Positions 51,009-60,184 are shown, counted from the stretch's first letter. The stretch is DNA of 64,000 bases from Mycolicibacterium elephantis DSM 44368 (GCF_004014805.1 NZ_ATDN01000001.1:248001-312000), one strand, 5' to 3'. Notes: a model not told the origin generated them from the sequence alone. Translations and numbers: made by a program.

Positions 51009-51933
51009 CCGCGCAGGCGATGACCGCGGCGGCCACCTGTACGGCACGCGACAGCCGCACCGCCCGCGCGAGGTCGTGAACCCGCGGCGACGGGCCCTCC
51101 CCGAGCGTCGGCCGGATCTCGAGTTGGTGCGCGTACTGGGTGGGTCCGCCCAGCCGTACCCCGAGCGCTCCGGCGAAGGCGGCTTCGACCACGCCCGCGT
51201 TCGGGCTGGGATGACGGCCCGCGTCGCGGCGCCACGCCCGCAACGCCGCAACCGGTGATCCCCCGACCAGCGGTGCGCACACCGCCACCAGCACCGCCGT
51301 CACACGCGCCGGCACGTAATTGATGACGTCATCGAATCGCGCTGCCGCCCAACCGAATCGGACGTATCGCGGAGACCGGTTGCCGATCATGGCGTCGAGC
51401 GTGTTGGCCCCGCGGTACACCAGCACCGCGGGCACGCCGCCGACGGCGGCCCACCACAGCGGCGCCACCTGCGCGTCGGAGGTGTTCTCGGCGACCGACT
51501 CCACCGCTGCCCGGGTCAGCCCGGAGCTGTCGAGCACGGCGGGATCGCGCCCGCACAGCGAGGGCAGCACGCGCCGGGCGGCGTCCAGGTCGCCGGCACG
51601 CAGATGGTCGGCCATCACGGTGCCGGTCCTGCTCAACGACGTGCCTCCGAGCGCGACGAACACCGCGGCCGCCGTCGCCGCCGCGCGGCCGGCCGGGCCC
51701 CGGCGCGTACCGACGCGGTCGGCCGCCAGGCCCAACGCGCCGAGCACGGCCAGCACTCCGGTGTGAAGTGCGCCGGCAGCCCGCGAGTCCCGGTACGTCA
51801 CGCGCTCCAAAGCCGCTGCACCGCGGCCGAACAGCGCCACCGGATGCCCACGACGCGGATCACCCAGTAACCCGTCGGCGATGGCGCCGGCCGCGAGCCC
51901 CGCTGCGCGCTCGCAAGTTGTCGACGCAAACAC
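50962..51933 (-). CDS. cobD: Adenosylcobinamide-phosphate synthase (CobD/CbiB)
   Basis: Membrane enzyme attaching aminopropanol (phosphate) to adenosylcobyric acid. 323 residues. Seen are [17 protein letters not shown] at the N-terminus, the family block [22 protein letters not shown], and [34 protein letters not shown]. The GTG start follows an in-frame region without homology. Supplies cobinamide to the cobUTS products earlier in the window. Confidence 0.94.
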   Translation of the reverse strand: MFASTTCERAAGLAAGAIADGLLGDPRRGHPVALFGRGAAALERVTYRDSRAAGALHTGVLAVLGALGLAADRVGTRRGPAGRAAATAAAVFVALGGTSLSRTGTVMADHLRAGDLDAARRVLPSLCGRDPAVLDSSGLTRAAVESVAENTSDAQVAPLWWAAVGGVPAVLVYRGANTLDAMIGNRSPRYVRFGWAAARFDDVINYVPARVTAVLVAVCAPLVGGSPVAALRAWRRDAGRHPSPNAGVVEAAFAGALGVRLGGPTQYAHQLEIRPTLGEGPSPRVHDLARAVRLSRAVQVAAAVIACAVTAAGRNGRRACPRC

Positions 51934-51969
51934 TTCGGGAGCGTCTCACATAGTGGTCTACTAGAAGTC

Positions 51970-52797
51970 ATGAGGCTGGGACCACCGCGACACCCGCGCA
52001 AAGTCGTCGATCTGATCAACCCCGCGGCGGCGTTGCTGCCCGCCGCGAACGTGATCATGCAGTTGTCGCTGCCCGGCGTGGGGTACGGCGTGCTGGAGAG
52101 CCCGGTGGACAGCGGCAACGTCTACAAGCGCCCGTTCAAACGCGCCCGCACCACCGGCACGTACCTGGCCGTCGCGACGATGGGCACTCGGGCCGACCGC
52201 GAGCTGATCCGCCGCGAGGTCGACCGGGTGCATGCGATGGTTCGGTCGACCGACTCAAGTCCGGTGTCATACAGGGCGTTTGACCCGCGGCTGCAGCTCT
52301 GGGTCGCCGCCTGCCTGTATCGCTACTACGTCGATCAGCACGAGTTCCTGTACGGCCCCCTCGATGACGAGGCCGCCGATGCGGTGTACCGGGACGCCAG
52401 GAGGCTCGGCACCACGCTGCAGGTCCGCGCGGAGACGTGGCCGCCCGACCGGGCCGCGTTCGACGAGTACTGGAAGCGGTCGTTGGACGAACTGCGCATC
52501 GACGAGCCGGTGCGCGAACACCTGCACGGCGTCGCCGCGATGGCGATGCTGCCTGCGCCGCTGCGGTTGCTCGCCGGCCGGTTCAACCTGTTCGCGACGA
52601 CGGGGTTTCTCCCGCCTGAGTTTCGCGAACACATGCGGCTGCGGTGGGGCGCCGGCCAACAGCGCCTGTTCGATCGGCTGCTGACCGTGCTGCGCATCAC
52701 CGATCGGGTGGTGCCGCGGGAGGTGTGGCTGTTGGGCTACCAGCTGTACCTGTGGGACATGCGGATGCGCGCACGCCGCGGCAAGCGCGTCGTCTAG
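51970..52797 (+). CDS. MpaB/DUF2236-type oxygenase family protein (Rv2237-like)
   Basis: 275 residues. It begins [20 protein letters not shown]. The family segments are [41 protein letters not shown] and a basic C-terminus. The conserved His/Arg residues suggest a heme-binding latex-clearing-protein-like fold, but the activity is unknown. In the tubercle bacillus order the tRNA-Val/ahpE region follows almost directly; here about 10.4 kb is inserted. Confidence 0.85.
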   Translation: MRLGPPRHPRKVVDLINPAAALLPAANVIMQLSLPGVGYGVLESPVDSGNVYKRPFKRARTTGTYLAVATMGTRADRELIRREVDRVHAMVRSTDSSPVSYRAFDPRLQLWVAACLYRYYVDQHEFLYGPLDDEAADAVYRDARRLGTTLQVRAETWPPDRAAFDEYWKRSLDELRIDEPVREHLHGVAAMAMLPAPLRLLAGRFNLFATTGFLPPEFREHMRLRWGAGQQRLFDRLLTVLRITDRVVPREVWLLGYQLYLWDMRMRARRGKRVV

Positions 52798-52944
52798 CGG
52801 TCCGCCCGCACGCTGCACAGCAAATTAACGTCTACGTCATCCTAATCACCCCGCGAGGCCGTACCCGGTGTTACCGTCTTTGCCGGCGGACCTTCGTGAC
52901 GTTCGCTTCACCAGATCGCCGGTGGAATCAGGGCAAGGAGCAAG

Positions 52945-54762
52945 ATGGCCGACGAGCGAACCCATGGGCAGCACCGCGGGTGGGTCCGCATCGGCGCGGC
53001 AACCGCGGGGCTGAGCGTAGCGCTGGTGTTCGGGCCGGGCGTCGCGCTGGCCGCGCCGGGCACCTCGACCGACACCTCGACCGAGACCGCCAGCACGGAC
53101 AGCTTCGCAGGAGCCGGCCGCCCGAGTTCCGGTGAGGCGGCCACGACCCCGGACGCCGAGACGCCCGACGCGGAGTCCCTCACCGAAACCTCCGCCGTTG
53201 ACGACGACACCAGCGAGCCCGTCGACGCGATCGATTCACCGCTCGACACCGCGGAGGACGAGGCGGACGTCGACACCGAGACCGACACGGCGGCCGAGGC
53301 CGACACCGCGAGTGCGCCGACTGAGGCCGTCGATCCGGCGGGTTCGTTGCCGGCCGAATCGGTCACAGCAGAGCGTCGCGACTCCGCGCTTCCGCCGGCC
53401 GCCGCATCGACGACGCCTGCGCCGGTGGTGTCGTCGTCCACCATGGCCGACGAAAACGGCGAGGCACGGCCGTCGACCGAATTCGACTCGGCTGTCATCG
53501 CCGCGGCTGCGATCGTCACGGGTCCCGAGCCCGCCGCGCAGGCCGCCCCCGAGCCTGTCACGGTGGTCCTGGACGTCATCACCGTGCAAGAGGTGCGGCC
53601 CAACCTGTTCCGGACCGTGACCCTGGGCGTGTTGGGTCTGCTGGGTTTCAACCCGGACGCCACCGGTCCCTCGCCCAACCCGTTGGTCCCGGTGCTGGAC
53701 GCGATCTGGGGTCTGTACCGGCGCATCGAGACGGGCGTCGCCAATGTCCTTGAGAGGTTCGGCTTTCCGGCCACTCAGGTCACCACGACGTACGTGACCA
53801 CGCTGGTCATCCCGACGATCTACACCGCCGACGACCTGCTCGGCGTGCCCCGCGAGTTCGCCGGGGCATACAGCTCCGAGCTCGACCAGCACTTCCTGAT
53901 CGACACGGCGCGCGACATCACCACCTACACCGCGGTCACCTACGTGTCCGGCGCCATGCACTATCCGGTCGACGCGCCCGGGGACATCGTCGTGTTCACC
54001 TCCGGGTGGGATCCGTCGACGGTGTCCGCGCACGCGAATGCGGCCGTGGTGTATGACTTCTATGTCACCACGCTCGCGCACGACTCGTTCGACGACGCCG
54101 GCGCACCGATCGCCGTCACGGTCATCTCCCACGACTTCAACAATGCGTACTGGTATCGGACGTACCAGGTGTTCGTGTTCGGGCACGACTTCGAAAGCGC
54201 GCTGGACATCGTCGCGCACGAGTACACCCACGCCGTCATCGACAGCGTCGTCAAGGGCCGGCACGGCGAGATCCTCGGGCAGGACGACCAGTCAACAGCG
54301 TTGGAGGAGGCCTACTCCGACATCCTGGGCAGCCTGATCGAGGGCAAGGCCGGACCGGATCGATGGCTGATCGCCGAGGACTACGGTTGCGCGTCGCCGC
54401 GGGCCCACGGGTGCGCGATCCGCAACCTCGCCGATCCGGGATCGTTGGGTACCTACGCGCATTACAACCAGTTCGTTCCGGGCGGCAGCGCGCACCGCAA
54501 CAGCACGATCTTCAGCCACGCGGCGTACCGGATGATGACCGACGCCGACACCGCAGGCGTGTCGGACGAGACCTGGGCTCGGGTGTTCTACGGCTCGCTG
54601 TACCGGCTCACCCCGGGCGCGTCGTTCACCGACGCGGCGACGGCCGTGTTCGCCGAAGCCGAAGCGCTCGGGTTCGACGCCGACGAACTAGCCGCGGTTC
54701 GGCGGGCCTACAGCGATGTCGGTATCGCCGTGCCCGACACCGCAGGGGCGATCGCGGTCTGA
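52945..54762 (+). CDS. Secreted thermolysin-like metalloprotease (M4 family)
   Basis: 605 residues. A signal peptide ends near GVALAAPG (about residue 38). A low-complexity Thr/Ser/Ala/Asp/Glu-rich region follows to about residue 190. The C-terminal domain has the zinc motif HEYTH (425-429), the third ligand and Asp in EEAYSD (Glu455, Asp459), and a thermolysin-like active-site His517 in GGSAHRNSTIFSHAAY. The fold match is good although the catalytic domain is shorter than in classic M4 enzymes. The ATG has GGCAAGGAGCAAG upstream. First gene of the inserted region. Confidence 0.85.
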   Translation: MADERTHGQHRGWVRIGAATAGLSVALVFGPGVALAAPGTSTDTSTETASTDSFAGAGRPSSGEAATTPDAETPDAESLTETSAVDDDTSEPVDAIDSPLDTAEDEADVDTETDTAAEADTASAPTEAVDPAGSLPAESVTAERRDSALPPAAASTTPAPVVSSSTMADENGEARPSTEFDSAVIAAAAIVTGPEPAAQAAPEPVTVVLDVITVQEVRPNLFRTVTLGVLGLLGFNPDATGPSPNPLVPVLDAIWGLYRRIETGVANVLERFGFPATQVTTTYVTTLVIPTIYTADDLLGVPREFAGAYSSELDQHFLIDTARDITTYTAVTYVSGAMHYPVDAPGDIVVFTSGWDPSTVSAHANAAVVYDFYVTTLAHDSFDDAGAPIAVTVISHDFNNAYWYRTYQVFVFGHDFESALDIVAHEYTHAVIDSVVKGRHGEILGQDDQSTALEEAYSDILGSLIEGKAGPDRWLIAEDYGCASPRAHGCAIRNLADPGSLGTYAHYNQFVPGGSAHRNSTIFSHAAYRMMTDADTAGVSDETWARVFYGSLYRLTPGASFTDAATAVFAEAEALGFDADELAAVRRAYSDVGIAVPDTAGAIAV

Positions 54763-54788
54763 CCCTTTGGGTCGGACGCCCGGTAGCG

Positions 54789-55388
54789 GTGGGTTATCTA
54801 GGCCGCGGAGTCGGAAGAGTCGCTGTCGCTCGAGCCGGTGCCGCGAGAGACACGCCCGCATGGGATGGCGAGTGGCTCGTCCTTTCGGTCGGGATCCCGG
54901 AGAAGCAACGGCAACTGCGCCACCGACTGCGCACGCGGCTGACCTGGTTGGGGATGGGTTCCCCCAGCCCCGGCATCTGGATACTTCCTGACGTCAGCAA
55001 GGGCGGCGAGGTCGCGACGATCATCGACGACCTCGGTCTCCAGGGGCGCGCTTTCGCCTGGACGGGCCAGCTCGCCTCCATCGGCAAGACCGAGTCGCTG
55101 ATCGCCGATGCGTGGAACCTGGCCGAAGTCGAGAAGTGCTACGCGGACTTCCTCCGCACGTTCGGCAAGCTGCGCGCCTCCACCCCGGTCAAGGCGTTCC
55201 AAGCGCAAGTGCGGTTGGTTCACGCGTGGCGCCGATTTCCCTTCCTCGATCCCGCGCTTCCGCGCGAACTGCTCGATCACGACTGGCCCGGTCCTCAGGC
55301 CGCGGCGCTGTTTCATCGACGTCACGACGAGTGGCACGGCCCGGCCCAGAAGTACTGGACCGAACTGGAGAAGCAGTCGGTGTCATGA
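54789..55388 (+). pseudogene. PaaX-type regulator lacking its N-terminal HTH
   Basis: 199 residues from the first usable GTG. From WDGEWLVLSVGIPEKQRQL onward it matches the PaaX effector domains: RTRLTWLGMGSPSPGIWILPD, and the C-terminal helical part RLVHAWRRFPFLDPALPRELL. Full PaaX proteins have about 90 residues of winged helix before this, absent here; only 26 bases separate it from the protease stop. The sequence upstream in frame is antisense-like. Either a decayed gene or an effector-domain-only protein; no paa catabolic genes are nearby. Confidence 0.7.
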
Positions 55389-55439
55389 CCGGGTCACGGT
55401 GCACACCGACGGCGACGCGCCTGGGACCCCGGGGTCGTC

Positions 55440-55500
55440 GCCGAACGTGAAGTTGTGCGCGAGATTTCCCGCAAAATTCGAGCACGAGTTCACGTTCGGC
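55440..55500. terminator. Long hairpin between paaX remnant and putP
   Basis: Outer arms 55440-55458 and 55482-55500 pair over 19 positions with two mismatches. The pairing extends inward (CGAGATTT with AAAATTCG) with more mismatches. It lies between convergent genes, 51 bases after one stop and 32 before the other. Confidence 0.6.
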
Positions 55501-55531
55501 GGTGGCGCCCCGCGCGGCGCTGGTGTCACCG

Positions 55532-57052
55532 TCAGGCAGACGCCGCGAGTTCGTGAGTCTTCTCGGCCATCTCGGAGAACTCGCGCTGGATTTCGTCGTC
55601 ATGGCGCGCGGTCATGAGGGATACGACCACAGCGACGACGAGACACGCGATGAAGCCGGGCACGATCTCGTACATCACGTTCGACAACGCCTCGGTCTGA
55701 CCCCAGATACCGACCACCACGGCACCGGCGATCATGCCGGCGATCGCGCCGGCCGAGGTGAGCTTGCGCCAGAACAGCGACAGGATGATCAAGGGGCCGA
55801 ACGCGGCGCCGAAGCCGGCCCACGCGAAGCCGACGAGGTCCAGGATCGTCCCATCCGGGTTGAGCGCCAACAGGACCGCCACCACCGCGACTGTCAGCAC
55901 CCCGAGCCGTCCGTAGGTGACCAGCCTCGTCGGACTGGCCTCTCTGCCGAACGCGCGGTAGATGTCTTCGACCAAAGCCGATGAGCACACGATGAGTTGC
56001 GACGAGACCGTCGACATGATCGCGGCCAGCACCGCGGCGAGCACGATTCCGGCGACGAAGGGATGGAACATCACCTGCGCGAGCCGCAAGAACACGGTCT
56101 CGGGGTTGTCCAGCGTAACGCCTTCGCGAAAGAAGTAGGCCAGGCCCGCGAAGCCGGTGGTGATCGCACCCGCGGAGGTGAGGATCATCCAGCTGATACC
56201 GATACGACGACCGGCCTTGGCGTCGGCCGAGGAGCGCATCGCCATGAACCGGACGATGATGTGCGGCTGGCCGAAGTAACCGAGCCCCCAGGCCGCTGCC
56301 GACACGATGGCGAGAAAGCTTCCGCCGAAGAACAGTGACGTGCGGTGGATCTCGTCACCGGGGTCGGCGGCGTTGTGCGCGGCGTCGGCGGCCTGGACCA
56401 GGTTGACCATCTCGCCCGGTCCGCCGGTGGCGATGATCGTGACGACCGGGATCGTGACCAGTGCGGCGAACATCAGCAACGCCTGCGCGACGTCGGTGAG
56501 CGAGGCACCCAGGAAACCGCCGAACAGCGTGTAGCACAGGGTGACTCCGGCGACCAGCAGCATGCCGGTCCGATACGACGAGCCGAACGACGACTCGAAG
56601 AACACGCCGCCGGCGACCATGCCGGACGACACGTAGAACGTGAAGAAGACCAGGATGATCGCGCCGGCTGAGATCCGCAGGACGTGCGAGTTGTCGCGCA
56701 GCCGGTTCTCGAAGAAGCTCGGCACGGTGATCGAGTTGTTGGCGATCTCGGTGTAGGCCCGCAGCCGCGGCGCGACGAACTTCCAGTTGAGCCACGCGCC
56801 GATCACCAGGCCGATCACGATCCACGACTCGAGCAGACCGGAGGCGTAGATGGCGCCGGGAACGCCGAGCAGCAGCCATCCGGACATGTCCGATGCGCCC
56901 GCCGACAGCGCGGCGACAGGCGGGGTGAGCCTGCGGCCGGCGAGCATGTAGTCGTCGAGGTCGCTGGTCCGGCGGAAGGCGTAGAAGCCGATCGCGAGCA
57001 TCAGGACGAAGTACAGCCCGATCGCCAACATCTGAAACACGCTGCCGGACAT
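55532..57052 (-). CDS. putP: Sodium/proline symporter (SSS family)
   Basis: 506 residues with about 13 transmembrane helices. PutP features are GFYAFRRTSDLDDYMLAGRR in the first loop, ALSAGASDMSGWLLLGVPG with the sodium-site Ser/Asp region in helix 2, and GWGLGYFGQPHIIVRFMA. Imports proline (or a related substrate) with Na+. Ends in a short cytoplasmic tail. It follows an unrecognised gene on the same strand. Confidence 0.92.
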   Translation of the reverse strand: MSGSVFQMLAIGLYFVLMLAIGFYAFRRTSDLDDYMLAGRRLTPPVAALSAGASDMSGWLLLGVPGAIYASGLLESWIVIGLVIGAWLNWKFVAPRLRAYTEIANNSITVPSFFENRLRDNSHVLRISAGAIILVFFTFYVSSGMVAGGVFFESSFGSSYRTGMLLVAGVTLCYTLFGGFLGASLTDVAQALLMFAALVTIPVVTIIATGGPGEMVNLVQAADAAHNAADPGDEIHRTSLFFGGSFLAIVSAAAWGLGYFGQPHIIVRFMAMRSSADAKAGRRIGISWMILTSAGAITTGFAGLAYFFREGVTLDNPETVFLRLAQVMFHPFVAGIVLAAVLAAIMSTVSSQLIVCSSALVEDIYRAFGREASPTRLVTYGRLGVLTVAVVAVLLALNPDGTILDLVGFAWAGFGAAFGPLIILSLFWRKLTSAGAIAGMIAGAVVVGIWGQTEALSNVMYEIVPGFIACLVVAVVVSLMTARHDDEIQREFSEMAEKTHELAASA

Positions 57053-57161
57053 AGAGTTCTCGTTCCGCCGAAGATTCCCGTGATGTGCCCGTGGTCTCGG
57101 TCATGAAACCAGGACGGCCATCTGAACATCTTGGCCGCTCAGATGGGAATGGGTTCGCCTT

Positions 57162-57656
57162 TTAGCCGCCAGAACCACACAGGAGCGGCGCGAAGCAGCG
57201 CTGCGGGCGACCACGCAGCGCGGGCGCGCCGGGCGGGAACGCCGAGGACAGCAGGTCACGCAGCGCGCCGTCGATCGGGGTGACCATCTCGACCAGCGCC
57301 GCAACCCACGAACCATCGGTGATCATCTCGTCGGCGATCTCCGGCAGCGCCGGGCGCGGCGCGAGGTCGCAGATTGTGGTGACGGCGTGCTTGCGCCTGC
57401 CGGGATCATCGGCCAGATGCTCGGTGCGACGACGCGCATCGCGTTCCGCGAGCCAGCGGGTCATTGTGCCCGCCGCCTCATGGGCCGCATCGGCGTAGGC
57501 GAGCACGTGCCGCCGCACCTGCACCGGACTGGACAGCGCGGCGACCTGAGCGGCGAGCGGCCCGGCCACGTCGGCGATCTCGCGGCGCACCGAGAAGCCC
57601 CGGTAGTCGTCCACCGACAGGTTGCCGCGACGTCGGCGGATTTCGGCCTGATCCAT
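57162..57656 (-). CDS. Hypothetical protein upstream of putP
   Basis: 164 residues, not recognised. Soluble and helical by composition: MDQAEIRRRRGNLSVDDYRG, an Ala-rich middle with HVLAYADAAHEAAGTM, and a C-terminus with two Cys (RCFAPLLCGSGG). No transmembrane segment or known motif. It precedes putP by about 110 bases on the same strand, without overlap. The frame has codon usage like neighbouring genes. Confidence 0.6.
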   Translation of the reverse strand: MDQAEIRRRRGNLSVDDYRGFSVRREIADVAGPLAAQVAALSSPVQVRRHVLAYADAAHEAAGTMTRWLAERDARRRTEHLADDPGRRKHAVTTICDLAPRPALPEIADEMITDGSWVAALVEMVTPIDGALRDLLSSAFPPGAPALRGRPQRCFAPLLCGSGG

Positions 57657-57735
57657 GAGTCGTCCTCTCGACTGGCCCCCGGCCTGCGGGAGACCGGGGT
57701 TGCGGCGTGTCGGCGTGTCGGACCCGGCTATCGGA

Positions 57736-58095
57736 TCATGTGCAGCAGTTCGGATCGAGCACGGCGCACAGCGCGACGAGAGCGTCTCGCTGCGGGCGGT
57801 GGTAGACGTTCATGCCGCGCCGCTCCGACTCGACCAGGCCCGCCTTGCGCAGCTGCGACAGGTGATGGCTCACCGTCGATTCGGTCAGGCCGACCGCCGC
57901 CGCCAGGTCGCAGCTGCACACCTCGCCCTCGGTCGAGCTGAACAGCAATGACACCAGCTTGACGCGCACCGGGTCAGCTAAAGCCTTGAGCCGCAGCGCA
58001 ATGGCCAGCGCCGAGTCGTCATCGAGCGGCCCGGCGGCCACGGGTGAGCAGCAGACCGGCGCGGAGATGTCGATGGTGGGCAGCGTCTTCGGCAT
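57736..58095 (-). CDS. arsR: ArsR/SmtB family metalloregulator
   Basis: 119 residues starting MPKTLPTIDIS. The winged helix holds ALADPVRVKLVSLL and LTESTVSHHLSQLRKAGLVESERRG. Cys candidates for As(III) or other thiophilic metals are VCCSP near the N-terminus, VCSCDL in the first part of the recognition region, and the terminal NCC. Repressor released by metal; its start faces arsI across an intergenic inverted repeat. A start 27 bases upstream is possible. Confidence 0.9.
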   Translation of the reverse strand: MPKTLPTIDISAPVCCSPVAAGPLDDDSALAIALRLKALADPVRVKLVSLLFSSTEGEVCSCDLAAAVGLTESTVSHHLSQLRKAGLVESERRGMNVYHRPQRDALVALCAVLDPNCCT

Positions 58096-58116
58096 ACCTC
58101 GATCATGCCAGAAGAT

Positions 58117-58171
58117 TGACATATATCAAAAAGGTGGCACTATCGTGTTCGCTATAGTTCGATATATGTCA
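58117..58171. promoter_or_regulatory. ArsR operator/promoter region
   Basis: TGACATATATC at 58117-58127 and its exact inverse complement GATATATGTCA at 58161-58171 flank the space between the divergent arsR and arsI genes. The left copy is part of TTGACA (58116-58121), a consensus -35 for the arsI direction. Two ArsR sites, one per promoter, or one looped site are both possible. Confidence 0.65.
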
Positions 58172-58190
58172 CACAGGTAGGAGGCTCGCC

Positions 58191-58667
58191 ATGTCCCGCG
58201 TCCAACTCGCCCTCAACGTCGACAACCTCGCCGAAGGGGTCGCGTTCTACTCGAAGCTGTTCAACGCCGAGCCCGCCAAGCTCAAGGACGGCTACGCGAA
58301 CTTCGCCATCGCCGAGCCGCCGCTGAAGCTGGTGCTCATCGAGAACCCCGGCCAGGGCGGCTCCATCAACCACCTCGGCGTCGAGGTCGAGACGAGCGAG
58401 AAGGTGCACGACGAAATCGGCCGGCTCGCGGGCGAGGGGCTGTTCACCGACGAGGAGATCGGCACCACGTGCTGCTTCGCCACCCAGGACAAGGTGTGGG
58501 TCACCGGCCCAGGCGGTGAGAAGTGGGAGGTCTACACCGTGCTCGCCGACTCGGAGACCTTCGGCACCAGCCCGCAGCACCTCGACCCCGCCGCCGAGGG
58601 TGGCGTGTGCTGCGGCGGGTCGGCGGCGCAGGGCGAACAGCCCAGCACCACGGCGGCGTGCTGCTGA
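58191..58667 (+). CDS. ArsI/CadI-like VOC protein (C-As lyase type)
   Basis: 158 residues with the VOC fold. It begins MSRVQLALNV (Gln5 as a likely metal ligand), has His in INHLGVEVE and Glu in KWEVYTV. The vicinal Cys pair that binds trivalent organoarsenicals in ArsI is present in GTTCCFATQDKVW. The C-terminal tail has two extra pairs (VCCGG, AACC). In M. tuberculosis the homologue CadI is induced by cadmium; cleavage of methylarsenite is the known ArsI reaction. AGGTAGGAGG precedes the ATG. First gene of the arsI-aquaporin-arsC operon. Confidence 0.88.
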   Translation: MSRVQLALNVDNLAEGVAFYSKLFNAEPAKLKDGYANFAIAEPPLKLVLIENPGQGGSINHLGVEVETSEKVHDEIGRLAGEGLFTDEEIGTTCCFATQDKVWVTGPGGEKWEVYTVLADSETFGTSPQHLDPAAEGGVCCGGSAAQGEQPSTTAACC

Positions 58668-58671
58668 CCGG

Positions 58672-59415
58672 ATGACCACCAGGATCAGCACCGCCCGGCG
58701 ACCGCTGCTCGCCGAGTTCGTCGGCACCGCGCTGCTGGTGACGGTCGTCATCGGCTCCGGCATCGCCGCCGCGCAACTGTCAACCCACGACGTCGGGTTG
58801 CAATTGCTGGAGAACTCCATCGCGACGGCGCTCGGGCTGGCGGTGCTGATCCTGCTATTCGGTCCGGTATCAGGCGCCCATTTCAACCCGGTGGTCACCG
58901 CTGCCGACTGGCTGCTGGGGCGGCGCGCCCAAACCGGGATCAGCGGCGCGGGGGTGCTGACCTACACCGCTGCCCAGACCCTCGGCGGCATCGCCGGGGC
59001 GGTGCTGGCCAACGTAATGTTCGACCGCGCCGCTGTCGAGATCGCCACCAAGGACCGCCTCACGACCGGGCATGTGGTCGGCGAGGTCGTCGCGACGGCG
59101 GGGCTGATCGCGCTGATATTCGCCCTGTCGCGGTCGGGGCGCGCCGCCCTGTCGGCGGCGGCGGTCGGCGCGTATATCGGCGCGGCGTATTGGTTCACCA
59201 GCTCGACGTCGTTCGCCAATCCGGCGGTCACCATCGGTCGCATGTTCTCCGACACCTTCGCCGGGATCGCGCCGGGCTCAGCGCCGGGTTTCATCGCCGC
59301 GCAGATCGTCGGCGGGCTGCTCGGGCTGGTGCTGTTCGTTGCGTTGTATCCCGACGCGCCCGAGACCGCCGACCAGGCCGTCGTCCCCCATCACCGAGAT
59401 CGGAGTCAGCCATGA
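58672..59415 (+). CDS. Aquaglyceroporin-type channel of the ars operon (AqpS-like)
   Basis: 247 residues with six transmembrane helices and the aquaporin half-helix motifs: SGAHFNPVVTA (first NPA is NPV here) and SFANPAVTIGRM (second NPA). It starts 4 bases after the arsI stop and its end overlaps arsC by 4 bases. In Sinorhizobium meliloti AqpS lets arsenite made by ArsC flow out; the same role is inferred here. No Acr3 or ArsB gene is in the cluster. Confidence 0.88.
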   Translation: MTTRISTARRPLLAEFVGTALLVTVVIGSGIAAAQLSTHDVGLQLLENSIATALGLAVLILLFGPVSGAHFNPVVTAADWLLGRRAQTGISGAGVLTYTAAQTLGGIAGAVLANVMFDRAAVEIATKDRLTTGHVVGEVVATAGLIALIFALSRSGRAALSAAAVGAYIGAAYWFTSSTSFANPAVTIGRMFSDTFAGIAPGSAPGFIAAQIVGGLLGLVLFVALYPDAPETADQAVVPHHRDRSQP

Positions 59416-59822
59416 CCAAACCTGCGGTGCTGTTCCTGTGCACACACAACGCCGGGCGCTCGCAGATGGCGCTGGGCTTCTTCAATCACCTGGCCGAGGG
59501 TCGCGCCACCGCCTACTCCGGCGGCTCGCAGCCCGCCGACCAGATCAACCCGGCAGCCGTCGCCGTCATGGCCGAGCGCGGGATCGACATCACCGCCGAG
59601 ACCCCGCAGCGGTGGACCGACCAGATGATCGAGACCGCCGATGTGGTCGTGACGATGGGGTGCGGCGACACCTGTCCGTTCGTGCCGGGGCGGCGCTACG
59701 TCGATTGGGCGCTACCCGACCCGGCGGGCCAGCCGGTCGAGCTGGTGCGCCCGATCCGCGACGAGATCGAGGACCGCGTTCGGCAACTGCTGGGCGAACT
59801 CGGCATCGATACCGCCGACTAA
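59412..59822 (+). CDS. arsC: Arsenate reductase, low-molecular-weight phosphatase type
   Basis: 136 residues. The catalytic P-loop CTHNAGRSQ (CX5R) is at about 10-18; further Cys are in TMGCGDTCPFVPG and the DWALPDPAG segment replaces the phosphatase DPY motif. This combination is typical of the mycothiol/thioredoxin-linked ArsC class. Reduces arsenate to arsenite for exit through the aquaporin. Its ATG overlaps the aquaporin stop, and its stop overlaps the end of a convergent fragment by 4 bases. Confidence 0.9.
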   Translation: MTKPAVLFLCTHNAGRSQMALGFFNHLAEGRATAYSGGSQPADQINPAAVAVMAERGIDITAETPQRWTDQMIETADVVVTMGCGDTCPFVPGRRYVDWALPDPAGQPVELVRPIRDEIEDRVRQLLGELGIDTAD

Positions 59823-60007
59823 CTGCTGACCGGCTTCGGCTGGCGGGCCAGAATGCGGCTGACGGTCGCTGACGCCCATCGCCCGCCGCGCTTGGTCGGG
59901 TGCCCCTCGGCGGTAAGCGTGTCGGCGATCTGGTGCGTGCTTGCTCCGGCGTCACGCAACTCGCAGATGCGCCTCATCGCAGCCTGCTCCGACGGCACTG
60001 GCACCAA
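59819..60007 (-). pseudogene. Recombinase-like HTH fragment, 62 aa
   Basis: Residues QAAMRRICELRDAGASTHQIADTLTAEG and PTKRGGRWASATVSRIL resemble the C-terminal HTH that follows serine-recombinase domains. Only this end survives. In the same reading frame further upstream the sequence is plausible for about 15 more codons but finds no start. It is probably the last piece of a decayed gene whose other parts lie upstream in other frames. Confidence 0.55.
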
Positions 60008-60184
60008 CGCGCCGTTGGGGTTGTCGGCGCTTCGCTTGCCCGAGCGCCACCCGCAGCGGGTTCGGGTTCGTCGGCGCAGACGTCGGCCTCCGTATCACCG
60101 GAATCATGGCTAGGCGCAACGCTCGCCAACGAAACCGCCGGGAAAGGGTCATCGTGTGGCTCAGGTGGTTTCACGACTGTCCCG

